From Casuarina equisetifolia (Eukaryota; Streptophyta; Magnoliopsida; Fagales; Casuarinaceae), in assembly GCA_028551475.1 (NCBI GenBank), contig CM052361.1, positions 17,797,274 to 17,861,273 of the forward strand: DNA of 64,000 bases. The letters are read 5' to 3'. The position numbers and the translations under genes were made by a program. Below, one piece after another: positions 12,127-23,386 of the stretch (its first letter is position 1; the number at the start of each line of letters is the position of its first letter). Under the pieces are notes generated by a model. It did no database searches. It was not told the origin of the DNA and was given only the letters and a program-made list of their open reading frames with translations.

Positions 12127-13960
12127 TCCAAGATATTGTCATCGTCATTGGTCTTGAGATCTACTATGATGGGGTTATGAATTTTTGATCAGTAGAAATC
12201 TTAACTTTTGTGATCTATTAAGACTTCAAATTGCTTTCCTAAGAGATAGTGCCTTCACTTTTGTACTACCATTACTAATGCTAGAATCTTCCTTTCATAC
12301 ATAGAAAAAGCTTCGTCCTTTCCCTTCAACATTTGACTAAAAAAAGGCAATGGGCTTTTCGTTTTGAGATAGCACAAATCACAACCTATTACCTAAAGCA
12401 TCACACTTAATGACTAAAAGGGCTTTAAAATCTAGCATAGATAAAATCATTGTTGTACTCATGGCTTGCTTTAAATTTTTAAACACCACCTTTGCCTTGG
12501 CTTTCCACTTGAAGGCATGCTTTTTTATTCAGGCCACAAGAGGTCCCAAATAATCCCATAAATGAAAATGAACTTTTGGCAATATCTTGTTAATCCCAAG
12601 AATCCCTTTAAGCTTTTTACAATCCCTAGTCTTGGCCAATCTAGAATTGCTTTCACCTTGTTCTAATCTATGCTCACACCTTAACTACTAATAATGTGCC
12701 CAAGGAAGTATACTTGTGTCTATTCAAATGCACACTTCTTCCATTTCAGAAATAAGTTATGAGCTTGTAAGGTAGAAAATGCCATATTCACATGTTGAAT
12801 TTTTTCTCCTAATTGTTGTATATTAGGATGTTGTAAAGAAAAAAAGAAACTTGAACTTACTAAGTTAAGGAAAAAAGATGGTGTTCATAAAAGATTAAAA
12901 TGTTGATAGAGCATTATTTATTGCAAAAGGGTGGTAACAAAAATTCATATTGTCTATTGTGGGTTTAGACTATTTTATTAATATCCTCATTAGCCATTCT
13001 AATTTAGTACTATTCAGACCTTACTCATCTTGTGTCATGCAACTCATCTAGCAATTTATAAACAACAAAGATAAGAAACTTATCTTTTATGGTTTGTTGG
13101 TTAAGTGCTTGATAATTTACAAAAAGTCTCCACAAGCCATCACATTTTTTAACAAGGACAATCAAAGAAGATAATGTGCTATTGTTGGCTTGAATTACCG
13201 CTACTTTTGGTAGCTTCACAACCATTCTTTCTATGACCAATTTTCCAAAATAAGGGTACCAATAGGGATGAATAGCTACTACTTACTCCTCATCCTTGAG
13301 TGCTAATTGGTGATCATGGCTCTTGGTGGGTGGGAGTCCTTTGGTTCTTAGAAAACATCCTTAATATTTTGAAAACAATTCTCAAAAGTTTTCTTAACAC
13401 CTTCTTAATTGGATTTCCATTCATTAAGCACCACCAACTCTTTTTTTGTGATCATTTTAATTTGCTTTAACACCCTTTTAATGGCCTTGTGTAACTCTTT
13501 TCCTATTGATTCCTTATCTAATTCATTGATTGGTCATTTAGAGCATTGTAGAACAATTCTTTTTCCTTTGGTTTTGAAGGATATTTTCATCTCAGCAAAA
13601 TCCCAAGAAAATTAGTCCTAATGTGCTTAGCCATTGGACCATTAAAATCCATTTTGTTCCACTTAGCAATGATAAGTAAAAATTCATCATCATTAGTGAC
13701 TTTTGCAAGATGACTTCTAGGCTACACATTGCCCCTAACAAATAATTGTATCCCCATTGGCAATTATAACTTCATACCTCCCTTCTCTATTGCATTTTAA
13801 CCCAATCTTCTTGGCCATATCTTGGTTAAGGAAGTTGCATGTTCTTCCTATTTTGATAAAAAAAAAGCTTACCATTGACTTAAGCTACCTTAATTCTCTC
13901 ATGTTGCCATTGTCTATGACAATCAAACTCCATAAATAGCACTTACAGAAATTTTGAACA
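12127..13960 (-). pseudogene. Ty3/Gypsy pol remnant
   Basis: The minus strand carries a broken Gypsy polyprotein. About 13740-13900 is the protease end (FLNQDMAKKIGLKC, then VIIANGD). About 13300-13400 has KGLPPTKSHDHQLALKDEE, the typical start of the reverse transcriptase region. 13025-13240 has reverse transcriptase motif VLVKKCDGLWRLFVNYQALN, followed by KFLIFVVYKLLDELHDTR. About 12350-12700 has the later RT and RNase H segment (LKGFLGINKI, FKWKAKATKVVF, LVIKCDALGNRL). Stops and frame shifts are frequent and no LTR pair was found. The fragment replaces the GH3 exons expected at this position in the duplicated block. Confidence 0.8.
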
Positions 13961-13964
13961 ATTC

Positions 13965-14872
13965 ATGCTACACTTTGAAAAACAAATGAAGGATGAAAAG
14001 AATACTTTGCTTTTATTATTGTTTTTGCCAAAATTACATAAGTCATTTATTCAATCTTTGTTAGTCGACAAGACAACATTAAAGATGGATAAGGTGACTA
14101 AGTTATTAAATAACAATGAGAGATTAATGGGAGAAATAAATCAAGATTGTGAGGCATCATTATTAGCTACAAAGAGTACTTCTTGAGAGATAAATATAAG
14201 TTGAGGCAGAAATATTATTATGAAGATAAAGAATGCTACTATTGTAAAAAGAAGTTCCATATAAAGGACAACTAAGGACAAATGTTGGAGGATTTTGCAA
14301 AGTTTAAGAAGGCAAAGGATAGGAATTCACACATATAGATGTATTGAGATTCTTCCATTGCTTTTGGAAGATGAGAGGTCACATGCATGGAGTAACTTAT
14401 AGTTGTTGGATTTCGCTGTAAATTTTCATGTATGTAAAAGAAGTTTGTTGATATCTTGAAGAAGGGATGAGTTCTTGGTAGCATTACTATAGAAAACAAA
14501 GAGAACATAAAGGCTGAAGTTGTAAGGACTTTCAATTTCAAGCTTTAAAATGATAATGTCAACAGTTTATAAAATGTAAAGTATGTTCCATTTGGTGGCT
14601 ACAAACTTATAACCTTAGGAGAGTTAGTTGAAAGTGGATATTCATACACAAAAAAAGGTGATTGATTCAAGATATTCAAGTAAAGAAAACTAATTTTTTA
14701 GGGCAAGAACATCTACTTTTTAGATGGTCAGGTTGCTAAGAAAAAAAAATAAAGACAAAGCAACAAAGAGGCTGATAGGAATTTCACCTGAAACACAAAG
14801 GTTAAAGAAAACAAATGAGTGAAGTTTTTTGAAGTAAAAGTGTTTGAGATTTTTTTTGTCAAAGGAGGAATT
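13965..14872 (+). pseudogene. Copia gag and protease remnant
   Basis: The plus strand encodes part of a Copia gag: LLLFLPKLHKSFIQSLLVDKTTLKMDKVTK and onward to about 14186. This is the UBN2-type region before the zinc knuckle. A broken knuckle, CYYCKKKFHIKDN with the last cysteine lost, follows at about 14230-14270. Further on, NVKYVPFGGYKLITLGELVESGYSY (about 14574-14650) matches the segment after the protease active site (family form VRYVPELKRNLISLGELDE.GY). The DSG active-site region has decayed. Integrase, RT and RNase H are missing, so a large internal deletion links the protease to the polypurine tract near 14860. Confidence 0.7.
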
Positions 14873-15360
14873 GTTGGAGACTTTAAAATCTCAAAGGAAT
14901 CCTACATAGGTTAGGCAAGGAAAGATAGAAGAATTGTAGCCCTATAAATAAAAGCTACATAGACGAAATCTCACATAGGTTGGGAAACCAATTCTTAAGA
15001 GTTTGAGTTGTGTATAATGTGTGGTGGAACTAAAAGCTTGTGCAATAATAATAATAGGTATTGGGTTATTTGAAGCGTATTACAAAATTAAAATTGTGAG
15101 AATTTCTTAGTCTTCCTTATTTAAAAGATTAAAGTTACAATAGTTAAAATACTAGTGGAAAGACGATGGGGGATGCAAAACATTATTGATTCAAATCTCT
15201 TTAAAATTTGTAGTATTAGTATGAGTGCATATTTGTGCTCATCCTTTGTTGAGAAATTGTGTGCATATTCCTATCAAGCTAGACATCTCTTCAATGACTT
15301 TTTTTGCTTCATTGACTACACTCTTCTTTTTACTTGTTGAGTTGTATTTCTTTTGTCGAA
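14873..15360 (+). repeat. Copia LTR-like sequence
   Basis: A purine tract (caaaggagga) precedes TGTTGGAGACTTTAAAATCTC at 14873. This has the look of a plant Copia 3' LTR start. A TATA-like CTATAAATAAAAGC lies about 70 bp inside, as expected for an LTR promoter. The right end and a second copy were not found, so the end coordinate is only approximate. Confidence 0.5.
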
Positions 15361-16440
15361 CTTGTTTTATTCCATTGATCGGTAACACGCATTAACTACT
15401 GACATGAGCTGGCTTGTTGTTAGGTAGGGAATGAGACATGCTTTCCACACGAGAAAATTATTGCCATTGAGTTTCATTCCTATGGAAGGAAATTAAACAT
15501 GAGCTTGTATTTTGGGTGTTTTGGGTTCTGAAGGGAGCAGATGTTGCAGAGGTAGGGGCTGGTGAGGAAGCTAGTGAGAGGAAATTTCAGAGAGAAGAGG
15601 ATTTTGCGGGAAGCAAAGAGAGAGTGCTTTTGGAGAGAAATTTTTTACTTCGGTTGGTAATCTGTATAGTATGGTTTCAGTCCTATATAGGTGAAAGAAT
15701 ATTGCAATAAATGTATAGGATGTATAGGTATGAAAATAAGATATTTAAATTAAAATTTAAAAATAATTTTATTTTTCTTTGACCTAGTTTTGGATTGAAC
15801 TTTACAACTTTATAATGTGCCCTACCTCTATTGCCTTGAGCCCACTAGTACGTGGAGTATTTGTAACATGAAAGTCCTTTATTAAAAAAGAAGATGTTTA
15901 AGTTTTTTTTTAAAAAAAAAAAAAAAGAAAAGAAAAGACCCACTAATATTTAAATTACCTTTTAAATTAAACCTTTGATTTTTATTTTTATTTTTTCAAT
16001 TCAATGAAGGGGAAACCTTTGAATTCTTTTTACTCAATGAACTGGCCGTGAGTCATGGTTAGAGTAGCTGTTCGCTAGAATTGATTAGAAGGCCGTTTGT
16101 TGATTTCGAGTCTGCACTTCCTTCTTTTTGTGTTGTGGGAAAGCTGCCAGACAGTAAAATGATTGCCTTATGTATTGAGTTGACGCTGAGAGGGATGGTG
16201 GAACATTGTAGGCTGCCCATTAATCTTGGCTAGAGAGTTACTGCGGGAATCATCCGCAGACGTTGCCGCTGGAACGAATCCATGATTCTTGGCTGAAATA
16301 ACTCCAGCTGTTCCTCAGATCACGTTGGGCAATAGATCTTTGCAGGTGATGAGTGTTGCTGTCAAGCCTTCATCAACGGTTGGCTTTATTCGCGGCCATT
16401 CCCCAAGCGGAAAGTTCTGCCGGGGAAGAAGACGCAGTCG
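15361..16440. other. Intergenic, no gene recognised
   Basis: Short open frames are present (for example at 15516-15710), but none resembles a known domain. Around 15900-16010 the sequence is AT-rich with long A and T runs. The right part (16060-16440) has a more balanced composition and lies where the missing N-terminal exon of the gulonolactone oxidase should be. I could not align any of it with confidence to the FAD-binding domain. Confidence 0.5.
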
Positions 16441-18681
16441 GGGAGTGTGTTCTGCAGGAGTCTAGTGCGCTCAGACGAAGCTTTTCACGCGGCTAAAATT
16501 TCACTTGGAGTTCTTGGAGTTATTTCACAGGTATGATTCTACTCTCTTGCCGAGTTTGCCAGACTCGAGCATCACGCTTGATGCAAAGGTATGGTAATTC
16601 TTTTCGTCTACAAATTTTGATCGGAACCCATCGAGAAATGTTTGACGGATCTTGTTTCACAAACTTTTTCTACTGGGACTTGATTAAAGAGAGTCTTGCT
16701 ATGAAGCAATCTAGTTTTTGGCATTTCAAGTTTGATACAGAACTGCATAAACGAATCCAGTGCCTTACATCATCCCTTCTGTTGTGGAAATAGGTCTTTT
16801 TTTTTTTCCTGGATAAGTAAAGATGTAACAAGATGAAATGCAAATTTTATAGAAAAGGTCAAATTCCTGGATAGATGCCCAAGCCCAATTCATCCACCTT
16901 AAGCCTTTTCTTTTAGCCCAGATTTGTTTCTGAAGTAGATTTGAAAGTATTCCCAAAACTTGAAGATACAAGTAGAACAAAACTTCAGACATCACGAAGA
17001 GGAAGTTGGAATGGAAGTATCCTTGAAAAGGAGAAGAACATATCTGTGTTATTCTACTTCTCCCATTTCTTTCTAGAATGAGGAACAAAACAACCAAATC
17101 TTCGTTGAATTCCCCTCGTTTCTGTAAGATGTATGGCTAATTTTAAAGTGACTTGCTGTACGTATTACTATAGGAAATAAATGGAAATAAGATGGAATTT
17201 GAAGAATCCAAAACATGAGAGGAAAGAAAGAAGTTGGAAGAGAGAAAACGGGTCAACATGCGCAAGTGAACGGCAAAAAATTAAAGCTTCTGACTTTGCA
17301 GGTTACTCTACAGCTCCAACCCCTCTTCAAGAGATCCATCACCTATTTGACGAAGGATGATTCAGACTTGGGTGATCAAGCTGCAAGTTTCGGCAACCGA
17401 CACGAGTTTGCGGATATAACTTGGTATCCTAGTCAACGCCAGGCAGTCTATCGAATCGATGACCGTGTCTCCACAAACACTCCCGGAAACGGTCTACATG
17501 ATTTTACGGGATTTCGTTCTACGCCTTCCCAAGAACTAGCTACTATCAGAAGCGCAGGTCACATAACTCTCCCACTTAAGAACTTCCATGACATTATCGC
17601 TACTCACAATATAATGTTTTTGACAGTATCGTGTTTTGTTCATGCTTAAATAGAGGAGCTCCAAGAATCCACCAGTGATGCTGAAAGCAAGTGCGTCAGC
17701 GCTAAGACAGTGTTATCTGCACTCCAGACAACTGCCTATGGTTTAACTAACAACGGTATAGCTACATTATTCCTCCAACAAATACTACGATGTTTCCCAA
17801 ATCTGAGCTAAATATCATTTTCAGAAGATACTCAAGGTATTTAAAAATGCTAAACAATAAAAAAGAAAAAGAAAAAAGAAAAAACATACTAATGATAAAC
17901 CATGTCATTTCTATTGTTGATAATTTACTAGTTTCAAACAGTGATGTATTCTGATTCTGGACCACTAGGTGTTCTCTTTACGGGCTATCCTGTAATTGGA
18001 TATCACAGCCGCCTTCAATCATCCGGAACCTGCCTGGATAGTCTTGAAGATGCAGTGACCACAGCGTGTGCCTGGGACCCTAGAGTCAAGGGTGAGTTTT
18101 TTCACCAAACAGCTTTTAGTGTTGGCTTGTCCGTGGCCAAGAACTTCATCCAAGATGTCCAAAAGCTAATTGCATTGGAGCCAAAAGCAATGTGCGGGGT
18201 TGAGCTATACAATGGTATCCTTATACGTTATGTTAAGGCTTCGAGTGCTTATCTGGGCAAGCAAGAAGATGCAGTGGAATTTGACATCACTTACTACCGA
18301 AGCAAAGACCCCATGACTCCTAGGCTTTATGAAGATATACTAGAAGAAGTAGAGCAGATCGCGCTCTTCAAGTACGGGGCACTGCCTCACTGGGGGAAGA
18401 ATCGGAATCTAGCGTTCATTGGAGTAAGAAAAAAGTACAAATACGCCAACAAATTCTTGATGGTTAAGGGGTCTTACGATCCATTAGGACTGTTTTCTAG
18501 AGAGTGGACAGACCAAGTTCTTGGATTAAAAGATGGGGTTACTAAAGATAAGGAGGGCTGTGCACTGGAAGGTTTGTGTGTATGCTCGCAAGACAGTCAC
18601 TGTGCTCCAAGCAAGGGCTATTATTGTAGACCAGGTAAAGTATATAAAGCTGCAAGGGTCTGCACTAGTTTAACTTCTTAG
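16441..18681 (+). pseudogene. L-gulonolactone oxidase-like, 5'-truncated
   Basis: Plant gulonolactone oxidases are secreted flavoproteins of the ALO/VAO family, linked to ascorbate formation from L-gulono-1,4-lactone. Four exons can be joined. The first is an exon end at about 16441-16530, finishing with DEAFHAAKISLGVLGVISQ (donor at 16531). The others are 17302-17557, 17654-17755 and 17969-18681. The last three sum to 1071 nt and stay open: 356 codons plus TAG. They encode the C-terminal ALO domain: [46 protein letters not shown] and a cysteine-rich end ([23 protein letters not shown]). Family members have about 590 residues. The N-terminal signal peptide and FAD-binding half (about 230 residues) is absent and an in-frame TAG lies at 16333, so this is probably a pseudogene. 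An undetected distant 5' exon is the alternative. Confidence 0.75.
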
Positions 18682-19454
18682 AAGAAAAAAGAATTATGAA
18701 ATATGTAAGATTTAATTGAGGAGCTCTTACGAAGCTGGGCATCAAGTACACTATTGTAGCTGAAATTGCTTCTCGGGCAAGTTCGGGTGTAATAAAGATT
18801 TTCAGGTGGTTGGTTTGCCCAAATCAACTAGCAATAGTAATAAAGATTCGTCAAGGAGTGTTATGTCTTATTATTTGTAGAGTCATGCGCATGGAGCAGA
18901 CTAATTTTTGCTGCATTACTTTCAACGGATATCATTGATAACTTTTCTGCTACCATATTCACTGCTCCAGGATGAGGCTGGAAAAGTATTCTTCCCCGCC
19001 CTTCTCTTTCATCATTGCCGAAGTAAGGGAGCTTGGCCCTTCCCTTGGTTGAAAGCTATAAATCCCATCAAATTTATGTCAAATCCTGATCACAAGCTTT
19101 TAAAACTTTATAGCCTTAGATACATTTCAATCTTTTTAATTATTTATTCATGATTCAAAAAAAAAAAAAAGATCTCCACAATATTAATGTGTCCAATCAC
19201 AAGCAAACTTTGTTCTAGACTCGCAAGATTTATGTTATAAATATGAAGCATAGTTCATTAATATTTTTAGATTGAGACCTTTAAATGTTATCCTATAATA
19301 AATTATTGAAAAAGGTTATTCGAATATTACAATGTTCATTTGATTAAGAATCTAAAAAGAAAAATAGAAGGCTTGTGCCTTGTTAGTGAGCATGAATCTC
19401 ATGCACTCCATTACGTTTGGAGCTACACGCGTTGCCACGTCAATTGGCATTGTG
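18682..19454. other. Downstream of oxidase, no gene
   Basis: The first part is probably the former 3' untranslated region of the oxidase, with AT-rich sequence and attaataaagatt-like polyadenylation context near 18790-18850. The remainder, including the A run at 19158-19171, shows no domain, no clear repeat relationship inside the window and no structural RNA. Confidence 0.5.
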
Positions 19455-20503
19455 TAAGTTGATTAAGTTGAGAATGAACCCCTCTTATGTTAGTGAAGGG
19501 ACTGCCTAATTAGTTGGTTGCTGTAAGTAATGTAGGTACTAAGTGATTTGTATTGAACTACGTAATTTGTTTTGTACTTAATTATTTTTCTTATCTCTAT
19601 CACTCAATATCAACTGTATATTTGATTTTCATTTATGCAAAGTTAACTGCATTTAGTTATTGCCTCTAAGATTAAAATTAGTTAGAAAAATAGTAAGCAA
19701 AGACTTTAGTTAAAGAAACTCAACCCAGTTCATCTCAATATAGTAAGCAAAAACTTCAGTTAAAGATTTTTTATTGAGAAATCTTGCTCTTTCTGTGTGC
19801 TAAAATTTGATTTTATAATCTCATGTAAAAAGGATACCCAATTAACACTTAATGAGATCATTCACAGCAAGAATATTTATTCAGATATTTATGCATTTAA
19901 AACAAAATTTACTTACAAAATGGCAAGACCAAACCCCATATCTTAGCAAGGAAAGTAAGAAGCCCACGAGTTCGCTACAAGGCTAGATAGAATTTGTTCT
20001 AAAAGGGCCGGAGGCCTAAGTAGCTTCCATGCTGCATGTGGTCTCTACATGTGCTCAATTCACATCAACGGGACATAAAGGTTGTTGGTCCTAAAATGTA
20101 CAAATTAGAGATAAGATACTTGTATTTGTGACCAATGAGAAGTAATCTCTATATATTTATTTTTTACAATTACACTACAAACTTCTTGTAATTATACAAA
20201 GAAAGAGCTTATATGTGATATTTGACTCCTATAGTGCCAAGTGTTTAAAAATTCGGTAACTTAGTTACCATTTTTGATAAATTCTGTAGACCATCACAAA
20301 ATTAAGGCTTTCTTTTTGCACCTTATTCTTTATTATTTAGAGTAAAATTATTATTTTCATTTTCAATTGTAGCAACTTTTTCTTTTATGTTCTTTCATAA
20401 TATTATAACCATTATTGTCATGGTTAATTGTAGTGATTATTAATTAGTAACTAGGATGAAAATAATAATGATGTTGATGAGAAGACAACTTGTATCAGTT
20501 GGC
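19455..20503 (+). repeat. AT-rich repeat block A, copy A1
   Basis: Block A occurs three times at length in the window (A1 here, A2 from 20504, A3 from 38715). Shared landmarks include gttagtgaagggac near the start, tagtaagcaaaaacttca, catcaacgggacat and gatgttgatgag near the end. No copy has a conserved long open frame and I do not recognise the family. A1 and A2 are joined head to tail at an AATTTG that occurs at both ends of the 940-bp repeated part (19564 and 20504). This fits duplication by unequal exchange or slippage at microhomology. Confidence 0.75.
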
Positions 20504-21595
20504 AATTTGTTTTGTACTTAATTATTTTTATTATCTTTGTTGCTCAATATCAATTGTATATTTGATTTTCATTTATGCAAAGTTAATTGCATTTGGTTAT
20601 TGCCTCTAAGGTTAAAATTAGTTAGAAAAATACAGTAAGCAAAGACTTTAGCTAAAGAAACTCAACCTAATTCATCCCAATATAGTAAGCAAAAACTTCA
20701 ATTAAAGATTTTTTATTGAGAAATCTTGCTCTTTCTGTGTGCTAAATCTTGATTTCAAAATCTCATGTAAAAGGATACCCAACTAACACTTAATCAGATC
20801 ATTTGCAGCAAGAATATTTTATTCACATATTTACGCGTTTAAAACAAAATTTACGTACAAAATGACAAGACCAAACTCCATATCTTTAGCAAGGAAACTA
20901 AGAAGTCCATGAGTTCGCTATAAAGCTAGATACAATTTGTTCTAAAAAAGTCCGAGGCCTAAGTAGCTTCCATACTGCATGTGCTCAATTCACATCAACG
21001 GGAAATGAAGGTTATTGGTCCTAAAATATATAAATTAGATAAGATACTTGCATTTTTGACCAATGAGAAGTAATCTCAATATATTTATTTTTTTATGATT
21101 ACACTACCAACTTTTTTTAATTTCACAAATAAAGAGCTTATATGTGATATTTGACTTCTCTAGTGTTGAGTGTTTAAAAATTCGGTAACTTAGTTACCAT
21201 TTTTTATAAATGCTGTAGACCATTATAAAATCTAAGCTTTCTTTTTGCACCTTATTCTTTATTATTGAGAGTAAAATTATTATTTTCATTTTCAATTGTA
21301 GCAACTTTTTCTTTTGTGTTCTTTTATAATTTATAACCATTATTTTCATTGTTAATTGTAATGATTATTAATGAGTAACTAGGATGAAAATAATAATGAT
21401 GTTGATGAGCAGACGACTTGTATCAATTGGCAATTTAAGGTTGCAAAGCTTCTTTTGAGAAAGTGCTAACTTGATAAAACAACGTGGTTTCCATATGGTT
21501 TAGATCTGAATTTTTTTAAATAACTAAAACACATTCTTTTTGAACAAACTAATTTTAAGGATAAAGTAAGTTTTTTAAATTAATATTAAATCTCA
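20504..21595 (+). repeat. AT-rich repeat block A, copy A2
   Basis: This is the second tandem copy, more than 85 percent alike to A1 by eye. It extends further than A1 into a segment with ggttgcaaagcttcttttgag and tggtttagatctg. Block A3 (38715-40107) contains the same extension, so the longer form is probably the original unit and A1 is a partial duplicate. No gene was seen. Confidence 0.75.
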
Positions 21596-22053
21596 ATTAA
21601 TTGTAGTGATTATTAATGAGTAATTAGGATGAAAATAATAATGATGTTGATGAGCAGATGACTTGTATTAGTTGGCAATTTGAGGTTGCAAAGCTTCTTT
21701 TGAGAGAGTGCTAACTTGATAAAACAATGTGGTTTTTGTATGGTTTAGATCTTGTTTAGAATTGTTTTTAACTAAAATACATTTTTGAATAAACTAATTT
21801 TAAGGATAAAGTAAGTTTTTTTTAATTAATATTAGAGTTCAATTAAAACTTCTCCGACACAAACTTTACAATTTTACCCAAAAAGAATGTTTTTAAATAT
21901 AAACATTCTATAACAATACTCAAAGCCCGTCGAGTATGCCATCTAAGGAATAATCATAATAGGAAGTTGGATTCAACTTAGCAATGAGTTTCCTAGACGC
22001 TAAGCAAACTCGAGGCTTTTTTTATGCTCTTTTGTTCTTTCTCTTAGGGTTTT
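21596..22053 (+). repeat. Block A partial copy A4
   Basis: The end of block A is repeated again from attgtagtgattattaatgag. It runs to ctcttagggtttt and matches 39660-40107 to its very end. A4 supplies the right boundary of the unit in copy I of the HCT-like duplication. In copy II the equivalent sequence leads straight into the HCT-like 2 upstream region. Confidence 0.7.
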
Positions 22054-22825
22054 GGTTGTATAAAATTATAAATTGGTCTGTAAAGCATGGCAAGAATGTA
22101 AGTGACGTATTTTAATTAAGTCCAAATTAATTATTAAAACAAACTTTTCTCCAAACTTAAGATATTATTTGGAATGTTGGCTAAATAGGGAATTAAATGA
22201 AAAATATAAAATTACACAAGAGAATACACAAATTTATGTGATTCGACCAATAATTGTTTACATCCGTGTAAAGCTAAAAGTGATTTCTTTTACTATTTAC
22301 AATCAACAATATAGAAATTTTCTCATAAGAATTTTTTACTAAACACAATCTTCAAGCACTTCTTTTAAGAATATAAGAAAATACATGAGTTAAACAAAAA
22401 TGACTTATAAATTTCTTTTTTTTTTCATTGTTTTGCACACACTACACATCAATCTACACTGTTATAAAAATTGCAATGTAATCTATACTCAGATTTACAT
22501 AAATCTAGTTGCACAAACTCTTTCTTGACATTTCTCTCTTACATTCCCTCTCTTTCTTTATTCTTCAGTTGTCTTGTGTCTCACGATGCTCTCACAATTA
22601 GAGTGTCCTTTTTGGCTTCAAAACTAAAATATCTTGCACGTGTAATAACTCTCCCTTGATAATAATAAGAAGTGTTAGTGGCTGAGAAACACACTCTCCG
22701 TATCCCACTACTCACTTGTGACAAGAGAGAAAAAGTTAATGAGTATGAAGTAGTGTCATCTCATTTCATTTCGTAAATAACAAAAGAATCAAAGAGAGAG
22801 AAAACGGACTGAACCTCGTCCAACA
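22054..22825 (-). mobile_element. 772-bp solo-LTR-like insertion
   Basis: This segment is present in copy I and absent from copy II, where the flanks meet at about 40107. It is bordered by GTTTT on both sides (22049-22053 and 22826-22830), a possible 5-bp target duplication, though the motif is of low complexity. On the minus strand it starts TGTTGGACGAGG, as an LTR would. The other end (…TATACAACC) does not finish in a clean CA. No coding frame of a transposase or polyprotein was seen. A solo LTR of an unknown retroelement is the best guess. Confidence 0.5.
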
Positions 22826-22954
22826 GTTTTTAGAGCTTATTGATAGCTCGTGCTCTGTAATGTTTAGTAATGTGCCAACCTACCACGCAATAATGAAGAG
22901 AAATGACTGAAACAGGACAGTGACAGCATCACATGACCGTTAAATAGTACGTAC
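22826..22954 (+). promoter_or_regulatory. Distal HCT-like 1 upstream segment, displaced
   Basis: This piece matches 40108-40235 upstream of HCT-like 2 and continues on the other side of the Copia insertion at 28687. It contains CCAACCTACC at 22875-22884, which fits the AC-element consensus bound by R2R3-MYB regulators of phenylpropanoid genes. In copy II the corresponding site is altered (ccaccaacgc). A G-box CACGTG in copy II (about 40217) reads CACATG here. Regulatory roles are inferred only from motif form. Confidence 0.4.
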
Positions 22955-23192
22955 TGTTGGAGATACGCATGTATATTTTCCCATATTAGCCAGATATATT
23001 TTTCTTTTTAGAGTTATCCACTTTAGGTATTGTTTGTATAATTAGCAACGTGAATATTCTTTTTGTATTATTTCTTTATTTGGTCTGTTTCCTTATTATT
23101 AAAGGAACGTGTCCTGTACATCTTTTCTCAAGAAAAAGCAATATACCTTTTTCCAAAACTCTCATGCTTTCACTCTTCCTTAGTTTGTGACA
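22955..23192 (+). repeat. 5' LTR of young Copia
   Basis: 238 bp, TG...CA. It is identical to the 3' LTR except for one transition near 23080. It is followed without a gap by the primer-binding site TGGTATCACGAGCC, which resembles the initiator-Met tRNA complement used by most plant Copia elements. A canonical TATA box was not obvious. Confidence 0.95.
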
Positions 23193-23386
23193 TGGTATCA
23201 CGAGCCTAGTTTTTTTTTTTTCTCCTCTCTCGCTTCCGCCCTCTTCCTTTGGTTTCTGAACGTTTTCTGCCCTCTTTTGCTCTCGTTTTTTTGCCTCTAC
23301 CTGCAAAACACGTTAGCACTCCGGTGTGGAAATCAAATAATCAGAACCATTTTTTTTCCTTAATCACTTAACCACTTACCTGCACT

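Noticed and set aside
17941..17968. Alternative acceptor at 17941 for the last gulonolactone oxidase intron
   Set aside because: It would add about nine residues not seen in the family; the acceptor ending at 17968 gives [11 protein letters not shown], the conserved reading.
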